Origin: Dactylorhiza incarnata
Lineage: Eukaryota > Streptophyta > Magnoliopsida > Asparagales > Orchidaceae
DNA: 64,000 nucleotides
NCBI GenBank assembly: GCA_033032865.1
Contig: JAWHQI010000065.1
Coordinates: 3,720,001-3,784,000 of the forward strand
Reading direction: 5' to 3'
The position numbers and the translations under genes were made by a program. Below, piece by piece: positions 53,594 through 64,000 of this stretch. Numbering within the stretch: the first letter of the stretch is position 1; the number at the start of each line of letters is the position of its first letter. Under the pieces are notes generated by a model, which saw nothing but the letters and a program-made list of their open reading frames with translations, did no database searches and was not told where the DNA came from.

Positions 53594-55259
53594 TAACCAT
53601 TGTTATTAATGTAATTGTAATTTATTTTTATAATGAAATCTAGCAGAAATGCAACCACTGTTTTACCAAAATATTTCTACGTTCTCATAGCTCTGCAAAT
53701 GATTATTTACCAAATATTTGTTTTCATTTCTCGCAACCATCACATTAGCTGTTGCGACTATGACTCATACTACATACTCCAGGTTCTTTAAAAAAGTCAC
53801 TTCTATACAAATTTTCTACTTCCACTCAAACAATATTTGACTTTATATTCATACTATTATAGGATCGTCAACCAAGTTTATCATTACCGTTACACGGTTG
53901 TCGTTTAATATAACAATATGTTGTTGATAATTACATTAAGATTGAAACTCAAAAGCTGGGATGGATAAAAAACAATCAAAAAAAATATTTGGCTGAATTG
54001 TACAATCACTTAATAAAATGTCTTAACGCTAAAGAAAATAGTGGAGGTATGTACATTTTTCAATCCATATCATAAGATTTCAATTCTAAAATCACTTACT
54101 AATCCAACCTTTTACATTATATCATTCTCTTACAGCAAATATTGGTCATCATGCAATATTGTCATCATCTTTTATTGGAAGCCCTCACGACGTGTAGTAA
54201 CATTATCAAGATGCAATGGTTGTTGTCCAACATCATAGTAGGCCAGATATATTTTTAAAACTGACATGTAACTCTTCTTAGCAAGAAATCACAGAAGCAC
54301 TATATTCAGGACAAACCCTACAGGATCATCCTAATTTAGTTAGTTGAATATTTCATGTTAAATACGAAAAGTAAAAACAAGATATTTTCCATTAACATAA
54401 AAAATAATTATTCATGTCCATGTATTTGGATTCCAAAAAAGGGCTTGTCACGCGTTCAAATGTTGATTATTTTTTATGTGCCAAATGAATATGACAAGAT
54501 TGCTAAATCTGAGCTTCCTCATATTGAACATGAATCTGAATTATTCAACACTGTTGTGCGCTATATGATTCATGACCCATGCACATATGTTAACCCTCAT
54601 GTCCTTGCATGAAGCATGGTAGTTGCAAAAAGGGTTACCCAAAAAACATCGCCAAAAATTCCATCCAAAGAGCAGACTCTTACCCAATCTATTGACGTCG
54701 TAATGATGGAAGATCATTTACACTACAACGTGCCCATGATTTTGTTGTTGACAATCAATGGATTGTTCCTTATAACCCATGACTTTCATCAAAATATGAT
54801 TGTAATATTAGCATTAATATTTGCATCAGTATTAAATGTATAAAATATTTATATAAATATATTCACAAAGACCCTGATTTGATTGCTTTTCAAGTTCAAC
54901 CTCTTCCAGTTAGAATGAAGAATCCCAATACAAAAACCACCGATGGATATTTTCACAAGAAGCATTTTGGAAGATATTCAAATTCAGTATGTACCAAACA
55001 TATCCTTCAGTTATCCGTTTACATATCCACTTGCCCAACAAACATGATGTTCAGTTTCACACTACTGATTTAGTCAACATTGTTCTTGCGAATGAATGGA
55101 ATTCTAGGACACTGTTAACTGAATTTTTCAATGTTTATAATAGTCAACAGGAACCACATAGTTATCTATTCAGCAAATTTCTGAAACATTATATATACAT
55201 GGAATTTGACAACTTGAACTTGGATTAAATGAAGATGGCACCAAAAATTTATTCGTCGA
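53594..55259 (+). pseudogene. Helitron Rep catalytic region, decayed
   Basis: Translating in shifting plus frames gives Rep motifs in the usual order. About 53900-54030: YIKIETQKLGWIKNNQKKY. About 54140-54350: SSFIGSPHDV, YQDAMVVV, SRPDIFLKLTCN and YSGQTLQDHPNLVS. About 54480-54600: PNEYDKIAKSELP and RYMIHDPC. 54989-55228: SVIRLHIHLPNKHDVQF and LLTEFF. Many stops and shifts make it non-functional. The helicase part is missing. It probably belongs with the exons at 38783-40745. Confidence 0.75.
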
Positions 55260-55349
55260 TGTTGGCACCAAAAATGGTACCTTTAAGACACACTCAAGAA
55301 AGATGGGGGAAGACTGTGGAGTGTCGGTTACTTGGGATGGAGGATGTCA
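55260..55349 (+). repeat. Left stub of the 1.5-kb tandem array
   Basis: TGTTGGCACCAAAAATGGTA to GGATGTCA matches 62129-62218 and 63630-63719 at the same offsets. It is the first unit, cut by the LTR insertion at 55350; the unit resumes at 60712. Confidence 0.85.
55345..55349. repeat. Target duplication TGTCA, left
   Basis: TGTCA recurs at 60712-60716 after the solo LTR. Uninterrupted copies of the target exist at 62214 and 63715, so the pre-insertion sequence is known. Confidence 0.92.
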
Positions 55350-55501
55350 TGTAACATCCCCAATCCTTCTAGACCCCTAGATGGTGTTAGGGCATGGGTG
55401 ATGTGCAGAGTGGCCACTAGGGCCCTTGGGCCAAGTGGATAGTGCTAAGTGCACATCAAGGGCACAAAATCAACATAGCCCAATACCACTCCCTTAGGCC
55501 A

Positions 55502-55949
55502 ATTGACCCTCAATTCACCAAATTGACCTCCCCCATACCACCCTAACCACTAAGGAAGACCATTACCTTGAGAATTGCACTTGGGTGGGACCCAATTGCA
55601 TGATGTTGACCAAAGTCAACAATAGGTCAACATTAACCAAACTAAGTCAATTAGGGTTCAATTGACCCTCAAATGTTCAAATTGACCTTACCACCACACT
55701 CTAAACACCTCAAGGAACTCAATGGACCAAAAAGCCCCATCATGGTGGGACCAATTGACCCCAATTGACCCCAATTGACCAAAGTCAAACTTTACCCAAT
55801 TTTGGTCAAATCTACACCCTTTGATTAAATTGAACCAATTGGAGCCCCACCATGGACCAACCTATGTTGGGTGATGTTAAGGGACCCATGACCCCAAAGT
55901 GGGGTCAACCCACTCACCTTGGTTGACCAAAGTCAACCATGGTCAACCT
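55502..55949. promoter_or_regulatory. Cluster of 17 W-box cores
   Basis: I count nine TTGAC and eight GTCAA in about 450 bases. Three are paired as TTGAC-CAAA-GTCAA (55606-55619, 55775-55788, 55923-55936). W-boxes bind WRKY factors in plants. Chance expectation on both strands is about one. Confidence 0.65.
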
Positions 55950-57839
55950 TGCCCTTTAAGGTGAATTCCAAGCCTATTTTTGAATGAACTCAACCCCCAT
56001 CATCAAACCATTACTCTTGGACCTAAGTCAAGCCATATCAGCCCTAGACTGAACCCTATCTAAGCTTGATTAATCAAATGGAAGGGGGGGGGGACCAAAA
56101 GTTGATCAAAAAGCTTAAAGCTTAAAGCAAAAGCAAAAGCAAGCAATTCCCCCCTCTACACTCCTCCCCCAATCAGTCTTGGACCCTCCCCTGATTGCCG
56201 TGGGTCTGAGCTTGACCCAGGTGGAAGCAATGGACCAGCTGGTGCAGGAGGGTGGCAGCCATGGGAGAACCGAGGAGGCCAATGTTCAAAACAGCATGTA
56301 GAGGCCTCCCCACTTCATTTCGACCACTCCATCAGCTTCAAAAGGGAGAAAGCAGTCGAGAACGACACCTGGAGCAAAGCTTTTGATGGAGAATCGAGTT
56401 CGGGAGCAGGATCGCAAGAGCTCAGCTTTTCCATGGCAAACCGCCGCCGGAGCCGCCGCCACGCACCAACAACGGTTCGTTTCTCCTCCCCTCCCCTCAT
56501 GCTAGCTTCCCATCACAAAACGAGGAAGGATCGGGCTCAATTGAGCCCGGATCTACCTCTGAAATCCATGGATTTCTCCGCAGATCGGGATGCCTGGGAT
56601 CGCTGGAAACCGCCGCCACCGGCCGCCAGTCGCCGGTGGATGATAGCCCCGACCACCACGAAGGTGTCGGTGGTGTTGGCCTGTGGTGGTGGCTGGATCG
56701 CCGGCAATCTCCCCCACAACATCGCCCAAAGTGGTTGAATCTCAACCGTTGGCTGGAGGAGGAAGACGATGGCGCTGCTGTTGGATCTGCGTCAAGATCT
56801 GTGCAAATATCGATTTTATGGTATTTAATTAATTCAAAGCTATGAATTTCTGGTTCTAATTTTCAGTTAACTTCAAATAAAATTTAAGGCCACCTAATGG
56901 CTGATTTAGAAAAGTGCCCAACATGAAAGTTGTAGGCCTTGGTCTTAACTTTCATTTGGCCTTGAGTTTAGGTCATTTGGCGACCTACAGCTCCCTAGGG
57001 AGCTGTTTTACTAGGACTGGTCCTACACTAGGTCAGTCCATTAGAAAAATTATTTAGGCCAAACCCTTCAATCTTTGGAGCTGTCCTTTTAACCATGGGT
57101 TGGTATACCCTAGGGGCACCCCCTGCCAAAGGGGCAGCCCTTGGTGGACACTTTTACCAAGGGTTTTTGTGGTAGTTATGATATTTAAATTAAGTTGATT
57201 TTTGGAGCATTTGATGTCCAAATGACACCAAACTTTGGTGGCATACTCTTTAGTACATGAGTAGTGCTTGACTAAAATTTCACTCCATTTGGAGTTGATT
57301 TTCTATGGAAAATAGGAAACCCTAATGAGGGCCTTTTAAGGTCAAATTAGGGTTTAGATCATTTTGAGGAGTGGAGTGTGTTAGCCTCCTCCCATCATGG
57401 TGGATATGTGGGTATGGATATACAAATGCTTGTGTCACACCCTAATGGTCCATTTGGATCCATTAGGGTGGTGTGACCTAAAACCCTAAGGGTGAATCCT
57501 TAAGGGTGCAAAGTGGGGATTTGTGAAGGACATAGGACCAAATGTTCTATCCTTGGCTCAGAACTTTGTGGATAAGTTTGTGGGTGCATAAAATGACCTA
57601 GTTAATTAAATGAGAATTTCTAGAGGCATTTAAGTATTTTTCTCCCTAATATTTGAAATTGCCACCTTTTCCTTAATAAAATAAAATGCAAGGTCATATG
57701 ACCTTGTATGACTTTGATATTCCATCAGAGGCTGTATTAGGGTGAAATAAGGCTATGGTAATTTTGTTATGAGTTTTGGAATCATTATTCCTTGTGTAGG
57801 AAATTTCAAGTGCTTGCTAGCTTAAGGGATTTTAATGTT

Positions 57840-58470
57840 GAAAAATATCAAATCATGGGGCAAAATTGTGAAATTTGGTTAACTGTCATTCAATGCTATT
57901 ATACACCCATGATAATTGTTTGGAAGCTATTAGAATTGTATTTCATGTACTTCATGTAGAAATTGAGATTTACATCACTTGAGTATTTAATCTTTTTAAA
58001 ATATCAAATCATGGGGCTTTGTCATGATACTTGGTGATCTGTGATTTTAGGTTAATCTATACACCCATGATAATTGTTTGGAAGCTATTAGAATTGTATT
58101 TCATGTACTTCATGTAGAAATTGAGATTTACATCACTTGAGTATTTAGTCTTTTTAAAATATCAAATCATGGGGTTATCTGTAGTTTTAGGTTAATATAT
58201 GCCCATGATAATTATTTGGAGGCTTGTAGAATTATATTTCATGTACCTCATGTAGAAAGTGGATTTTACATCCTTATGAGTATTTAATCTTTTTAAAATA
58301 TCAAATCATGGGGCATTGATGTGATACTTGGTTATCTGTTGTTTTAGGTTAATATATGCCCATGATAATTATGTGGAGGCTGGTTGAATTATATTTCAAG
58401 TACCTCAAGTAGAAATTGGTAATTGCTACCTTTGAATGTTTAATCATTGTAAAATATCAAATCACATGGT
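57840..58470. repeat. About 155-bp tandem repeat in solo LTR
   Basis: AAAATATCAAATCATGGGG recurs at about 57842, 57998, 58156, 58294 and (diverged) 58451, with spacings of 156, 158, 138 and 157. Units share CCATGATAATT and TAGAATT-TATTTCATGTAC. Confidence 0.85.
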
Positions 58471-61255
58471 AATAACACAATAATTTGGCAGAGAACTCTA
58501 GGTCCCCATTTGGACACTTGGTAATTTTTGGAGAATTTTCAGAAGTGAAATACTATTTTTCCTAATTATAGTGGCATTTGGTAATTATACAATTATGATG
58601 ATTTAGTAGACCATATGACATCCTAGGGTCATGTTACTCAGTGAACCACCTTGATATGGGTTATTACCTTACTGATAATTTTCATGTAGCATGTATAATC
58701 ATTTTGAGGGTAGTTCATGTGTAATTTGGCTTAAGGCCTTAACTACTTTAAATTATATTAAATACCAATTTAATATGGAAAATTATGGAAATTGGAGCAT
58801 ACCCTATTAAGGTCAGTGGGAACCTTGGATAATTATTATAGACCCTGGTGATGAATATTTAGAAAGGTTCCCTTATGGGGTTGATGGATAGTTCAAAATT
58901 GTGGTCTGCGTTTAGTAAAAACAGAATTTTGAGTTCTAGACAATTCAGACCCCTAAGTAGAGTTTAGGAGGTATATCCAATCAGTAAATGAGATGTAGCA
59001 CACCATGATTCAAGGAGGGTCAATCCTAGGGATACTTGTGGGGTGGTGCTAGAGTTAACGTAGAAGGAATGAAGGTACGTCCAACCCGATTGGGTGGGAC
59101 GGGGGATGAGCTAAGTCACTTTAACTATATGTAATGATGAAGAGTGAACCAAACATTAATCACCAACTAAAGTAATTGTCTTGAAGAGGATTTTGGGGTT
59201 GAGCCCATTGATCTGTAGTACCGTTAGGGGCCCCTTACGGAGTACACCGCAGGAAGTCCAAGATTCACCCTAAATATAACACGAACTAAATTGTAGGCAA
59301 GAGTAGCCTAAGTGGGTATGCAGACTGGTATGGATCTCCTCCGGGAAGGAGATGGGTTGGATCAACTTGTGTGTTAGTCCCTGAGCTGGAAGCTCGGGTG
59401 GACATGTTAACACATATTACTTATTCAAATAGTGGCGAGTCTTCGGTACTAGGCTAGTCGTGTCACCGACGGTAGTACGTTGACTCAGGTGAGGGTGAGG
59501 TTTAGAGGGCCGGTAAGTTTGAGTACCGCGGTCTGGAAGACGATCCCTAATAACCCACCCCGACCTTAAAGTCTGGTGGATTCCAACAAGAGTACGCATG
59601 AGCTCCGCTGTTGTGTTCTTAGCGTTGAGGCGTACATGAGGTCTAGGCTTGGTAGTGACTATACCCGCCTAGGATGTGGAGTGCTCGATCCACTACCACC
59701 GTGAGCCACGACGGTCGGTACCTGAGAGGTTGGCTTCCTTTCAAACAAAATGGGAACTATAAGGGTCTGTGCGCATAGAGTCGTGTGGGTGAGTCACATT
59801 GCATTAACTCATTAAAACATCATAACCATAGCATAACATAACATACACATTAGCATACCCCCATCATATAAATTAGTATGAGCTCTTTTATATGATGGGT
59901 TACCTGGACATCTTAACTTATATGTCGTTTGAGCGTTCATATAAGTTAATGTACGAATCTGTGATGGTAGTTTAGATTTACTTACTGCACTGCATTTTCT
60001 TCCTATTTACTGCTTATTTCATTGCTCTACTTTACTGCCTTATACCTGCACTATACTGCTAGCTAGATTTTATTGCTTTACTTATACCTGCTAGAGTAGT
60101 GCCATGTCACCACCTTCTTGTTTACCCCTTGTTTGTCCTCCGCTTCTTCCTCCCGCTCGGTGCCTAGGAGTCGTGGAGGGAGGCGAGGACAAAACGGCTT
60201 AGTCTTTATGACTAACGGTCGGTGTGACCGCAGGAGTCCGAGGAGACGGAGTTGTCCCGCGCGCAGCAGGACGAGATGGCAGGACCTGAGCAGCAGATGC
60301 AGCGCACTACCACGACGCCGCAGGTTGATGATTAGATTGTTAGACTTTCACTTTTGAGAGCTTTTGTTGTAGACTTCCGCATATTGTAGCGAGAGAGATA
60401 GTACATTACTTTGCATATGTATCGGGCTTAAGCCCCTTTAGTTGTACTTCTCTTATGGACTTTCTGTTTTCATTATATATATATATGATGCTGAGATTGT
60501 GGACATGCCTTCTTATATGTACTTACTTTTTGGCACATTTTACTTATGATCGTATAGCCGGCAGGGTTGGTGCTGAGCGGTGTTAGTCAACCCGTGTGTT
60601 GGTGACACCGCAAGGCAGCGATTCTGGGCGAAGGTCCACCTCAACCGTGCGATACGGGAGAGGTTCGAGTTTTCAAGTACCGGAACGGGTTTTGGAAAAA
60701 GAGACCTTACATGTCAGATGAGAGATCTGAGAGAAAGAGCTGCTTTGATTGATCTCAAAAAGAGGTTACAAGAGGGGGTCTAAAACAGGTCAGGATGAGA
60801 GGTAGAAAAGAGACAGAAATTGAGACCACTTACACAGGTTACAAGCTGAAGACTCGAAGCAAAAGTCCCCTTTCAGGTACCCCTACCCCTCTATAAATAG
60901 ACGCGGAGGCTGCCCAAACGGGCAGATACAAAAATTATGGGCTGCCCGGGGTACAGGAGAACCGGGGTAGATAAAAGGGGGGGGGGGGTGCAAATAACAA
61001 ATAAGAGAAGAAACCTCAGACCGCGCGGTCTGGCGGTTTGACTGGGGCTTGACCGCCTCGGACTTGGGAGAATCGCTGGAGAGGAAATAGGCGGTCTGGG
61101 CGGTCTCCAAAAACCGTGACCGCTGGGCTTAATCTTTCTGGCCAAAAATGAGAGGTCGCGGACTTCCGGGCAAACATGATCCCCACACATTTTCAAGTTC
61201 CCGGAAATGTTCGCTTTGACCGCTGAGACCACTACCATCAAAAATGCGCCATAAT

Positions 61256-61266
61256 CTATAAATACG
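61256..61266 (+). promoter_or_regulatory. TATA box of the array's coding-like segment
   Basis: TCTATAAATAC lies about 105 bases before an ATG at 61361. The second unit has the same at about 62758. Confidence 0.5.
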
Positions 61267-61360
61267 GCTTCAAGGCTTCAGAATCTAGAACCTTCTGGAA
61301 AGAACCGCGAGTTTGCTCCTTGAGCGATCACCGTTTCTTAGACCGAAGCGACCTTTAAAA

Positions 61361-62056
61361 TGGCAACAATGCGGACTTGCCTAACTAAGCGACCGCCCAA
61401 GGTGGCTTCTCCGAAAGGACAGGAGACCGCTAGGTCATAGAAGGTGAAGGCGGTCAAAGCTTCCAAGCCTTTGACTAAAGTTGATGCGGCGAAGAAGGTC
61501 GCCCGATCTCTTCCAGAGAAGCAACCCGAACTGCTGCAGGACGTGGTCTTGCCGGCCTCTAATGTTGTCGACTTGTCGGTCAATTCTTCAGGACCTCCCG
61601 AATTGAATCTTCTTGACCTCAGTATTAACTTTGATTGCCAGAAATCAGTTGAAGCTCTTAACAAGACGATTATCTAGTCTAGCGAGATCGCTTCTACTGA
61701 GGTTATCATGGCTGGGTTGCAAGAACAAAAGGCTACAACGGAGAAGATTAGACAACAGATTGCAGATAAGCAAGAAGTTGTAAAAGGAACAAAAAGAAAA
61801 GGTTCAAATCCTTCTGCTAAGACAGCAAAAAGAAAGAAAAATGATGAAAATAAAGATGTGACCGCCAAGAAGGCGATCATGCTTCCTCAGAGTGGTGGTC
61901 TTGGACATTCTGTAGCTGCCCCTGAGAAGGCAAGCGATCAGATCGGTCTCTCTTTTCTTTCTGCGATCTCAGTTTCTTCAAGAGGAGCGGACTCAGAATT
62001 GATCGCTTATTTTGATGAAGATTCTTCTAATGATTTTATTCATTCGATCTTGTAGG
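61361..62056 (+). pseudogene. Unrecognised Lys-rich protein, first copy
   Basis: The ATG at 61361 opens a frame that meets a stop at 61438. From 61444 the same frame (61361 and 61444 differ by a multiple of three only after the stop region) continues as VKASKPLTKVDAAKKVARS. A later segment 61708-62055 encodes QEQKATTEKIRQQIADKQEV followed by a basic stretch (KGTKRKGSNPSAKTAKRKKN) that looks like a nuclear localisation signal, then an acidic end. I recognise no family. A gag-like or regulatory protein of a small element is one guess. Confidence 0.4.
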
Positions 62057-62861
62057 TGTTTGATCCTTTTGAATCTGAAAGTCTCTAGGAGGCCGCCACA
62101 GAGCAGGAGATCGCTACGGTGTTCGTTCTGTTGGCACCAAAAATGGTATCTTCAATACACACTCAAGAAGGATGGGGGAAGACTGTGGAGTGCCGGTTAC
62201 TTGGGACGAAGGATGTCAGATGAGAGATCTGAGAGAAAGAGCTGCTTTGATTGATCTCAAAAAGAGGTTACAAGAGGGGGTCTAAGACAGGTCAGGATGA
62301 GAGGTAGAAAAGAGACAAAAATCGAGACCACTTGCACTGGTTACAAGCTGAAGGCTCGAAGCAAAAGTCCCCTTTCAGGTACCTCTACCCTCTATTTATA
62401 GATGCGGAGGCTGCCCAAACGGGCAGATCCAAAAATTACAGGCTGCCCGGGGCACAGGAGAACCGGAGCAGAGAAATGGGGTGCAAATAACAAAAAGGAG
62501 AAGAAACCTCAGACCGTGCGTTATGGCGGTCTGACTGGAGCTTGACCACCTATGCCTTGGGAGAATTGCTGGAGAGGAAACATGCGGTCTGGGCAGTCTT
62601 CAAAAACCGAGATCGTTGGGATTAATCTTTCTGACCGAAAACGAGAGGTCGCAGACTTCCGGGCAAACATGATTCCCACACATTTTCAAGTTGCGCTGGA
62701 ACTTTGGAAATGTTCGCTTTGACACCTGAGACCGCGACCGCCATAAACGCGCCAAAATATATAAATACGGCTTCAAGGCTTCAGAATCTAGAACCTTTTG
62801 GAAAGAACTGCGAGCTTGCTCCTTGAGCGATCATTGTTTCCTAGACTGAAGCGACCTTTAA

Positions 62862-63556
62862 AATGGCAACCATGCTGACTCGCCTAACTAAGTGACCGCC
62901 CAAGGTGGCTTCTCCGAAAGGATAGGAGACCGCTAGCATAAAGAAGGTGCTGGCGGTCAAAGCTTCTAAGCCTTTGACTAAAGCTGATGCGGCGAAGGAG
63001 TTCACCCGATCTCTTCTAGAGAAGCAACCCGAACTGCAGAGGATGTAGTCTTGCCGACCTCTAATGTGTCGACTTGTCGGCTAATTCTTCAGGACCTCCC
63101 GAGTTCAATCTTCCTGACCTCACTATTACCTTTGATTGCCAGAAATCAGTTGAAGCTCTTAACCAAACTGTTATCGAGTCTGGCGAGACCGCTTCTACTG
63201 AAGTTATCATGGCTGGGTTGCAAGAGCAGAAGGCTGCAAGCGGAGAAGGTTAGACAACAGATCACAGATAAGCAAGAAGTTATAAAAGGAACAAAAAGAA
63301 AAGGTTCAAATCCTTCTGCTAAGACTGCCAAAAGAAAGAAAAATGATTAAAATAAAGATGTGACCGCCAAGAAGGCGATCACGCTTCCTGAGAGTGGTGG
63401 TCTTGGATATCTTGTGGCTGCCCCTGATAAGGCAAGTGATCAGATCGGTCTCTCTTTTCTTTTGCGGTCTCAATTTCTTCAAGAGGAGCGGACTCAGAAT
63501 TGACCGCTTATCTTGATGAAGATTCTTCTAACGATTTTATACATTCGATCTCGTAG
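62862..63556 (+). pseudogene. Unrecognised Lys-rich protein, second copy
   Basis: It is the equivalent of 61361-62056 in the next tandem unit. It starts ATGGCAACCATGCTG and keeps the basic stretch KGTKRKGSNPSAKTAKRKKN at about 63286-63345. It has more stops and at least one frame change than the first copy. Both copies are broken at different places. Confidence 0.4.
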
Positions 63557-63836
63557 GTGTTTGATCCTTTTGAATCTGAAAGTCTCCAGGAGGCCGCCGC
63601 AGAGCACGAGATTGCTAAGGTGTTCATTCTTTTGGCACCCAAAATGGTACCTTCAATACACACTCAAGAAGGATGGGGGAAGACTGTGGAGTGCCGGTTA
63701 TTTGGGGCGGAGGATGTCAGATGAGAGATCTGAGAGAAAGAGCTGCTTTAATTGATCTCAAAAAGAGGTTACAAGAGGGGGTCTAAACCAAGTCAGGATG
63801 AGAGGTAGAAAAGAGACAGAAATCGAGACTGCTTGC

Positions 63837-64000
63837 TGATGCGCAAATCTAGCATACCGCTATAGGCGGTAGCAAGACTGTGGCACGAAACGACAGTGTA
63901 CCGATCGTTCAAGTAATATAAAATGTGGGAGTGAATCCCCAAGTATCGAATCTCAAAGGAACACCGTAAGGTGGAGTTTACTATCGAGGAAGGACTTGAG
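63837..64000 (-). repeat. Edge of another LTR, leaving the window
   Basis: TGATGCGCAAATCTAGCATA follows CTTGC, where the third tandem unit breaks off. TGATGCG at this edge and the wording CAAGTAATA..AAATGTGGGAGTG..TCCCCAAGTATCGAATC are typical of the end of gypsy LTRs (Athila/Tat) read in reverse. The rest lies outside the window. Confidence 0.6.

Larger units (their letters stand above)
30959..55259 (+). mobile_element. Rep-carrying Helitron, broken up by nested insertions
   Basis: The 5' end A|TCTATACTATTTTAAAAAG at 30959 matches the other Helitrons here. The Rep N-terminal exons (38783-40745) and the Rep catalytic region (53594-55259) lie on the same strand in the right order. Between them sit a solo LTR, smaller Helitrons and a Tat-type element; a Mutator element sits upstream. 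The helicase region and the 3' end were not found: homology stops at 55260 where a tandem array begins. That both halves come from one original element is an inference from order and strand. Confidence 0.55.
55350..60711 (+). repeat. 5.36-kb solo LTR, Tekay/Del-like
   Basis: It begins TGTAACATCCCC and ends CTTACA with a perfect 5-bp duplication. It contains no primer site, gag or pol, and no second LTR copy, so it is a solo LTR or an LTR-like element. The TGTAACA-CCC start is typical of Tekay/Del-type gypsy LTRs. Inside are a W-box-rich block, GC-rich sequence (56420-56760), and a 155-bp tandem repeat. A TATA-like run lies at about 60475-60487. The small GC-rich frames at 56315-56738 are not recognised as genes. 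Confidence 0.8.
60712..63836. repeat. Tandem array of about 1.5-kb units
   Basis: TGTCAGATGAGAGATCTGAG occurs at 60712, 62214 and 63715, a period of 1,502 then 1,501 bp. Each unit has a CTATAAATAG/CTATTTATAG element (60893 and about 62392), many GACCGC/GCGGTC hexamers, a second TATA (61256, 62758) and a coding-like segment. The array could be LTR-internal-LTR units joined by recombination, since the edge TGTTGGCACC would be a CA end on the minus strand, but no primer site was found. Confidence 0.75.

Noticed and set aside
56315..56738. GC-rich frames on both strands within the solo LTR
   Set aside because: They overlap each other, have no recognised domain and lie inside an LTR defined by a target duplication.

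Overview
This is transposon-dense plant nuclear DNA. No ordinary single-copy host gene was recognised. A flowering plant is indicated by Athila-, Tat- and Ale-type LTR retrotransposons with plant tRNA primer sites, a FAR1/MURA plus Ulp1 Mutator-like element, intron-containing Helitron Rep exons and U3-type TATA boxes. The species cannot be named from the sequence. Nearly every protein-coding stretch belongs to a mobile element, and many elements sit inside one another.

Layout. 1-8818: minus-strand Athila-type Ty3/gypsy element with one intact 1771-codon gag-pol frame; its far LTR lies outside the window. 9636-16912: pol-less Ty1/copia element with two LTRs, inserted beside an older Athila-like LTR (16925-18599). 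19253-29199: a long minus-strand Helitron, interrupted by an apparently intact Ty1/copia element (22703-27636) with only about 100-bp LTRs and a 5-bp target duplication. 29200-29826 and 29835-30920: two short Helitrons in head-to-tail order. 30959 onward: a Helitron that carries the Rep protein gene. A complete Mutator-like element (31251-36878, exact 9-bp duplication) sits near its 5' end. Rep exons are at 38783-40745, and a decayed Rep core reappears at 53594-55259.

The material between the two Rep halves is a solo LTR candidate (41193-42802), two more Helitron-family pieces (43490-45400) and a non-autonomous Tat-type element (45667-53588, duplication AATAT). That element has a gag/protease-like gene on its sense strand and a spliced Transposase_28-type gene on the antisense strand. 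From 55260 to 63836 a tandem array of about 1.5-kb units is split by a 5.36-kb solo LTR (55350-60711, duplication TGTCA). It is cut at 63837 by the edge of another LTR that leaves the window.

How the parts relate. Exact target duplications give a relative order: the short-LTR copia is younger than the Helitron it enters, the Mutator element is younger than the Rep Helitron, the Tat element is younger than the AT-rich DNA it enters, and the 5.36-kb LTR is younger than the tandem array. The Rep Helitron could have supplied transposase for the small Helitrons, which share its 5' terminus. A recurring theme is that several unrelated LTR families each carry a private array of short palindromes upstream of the TATA box.
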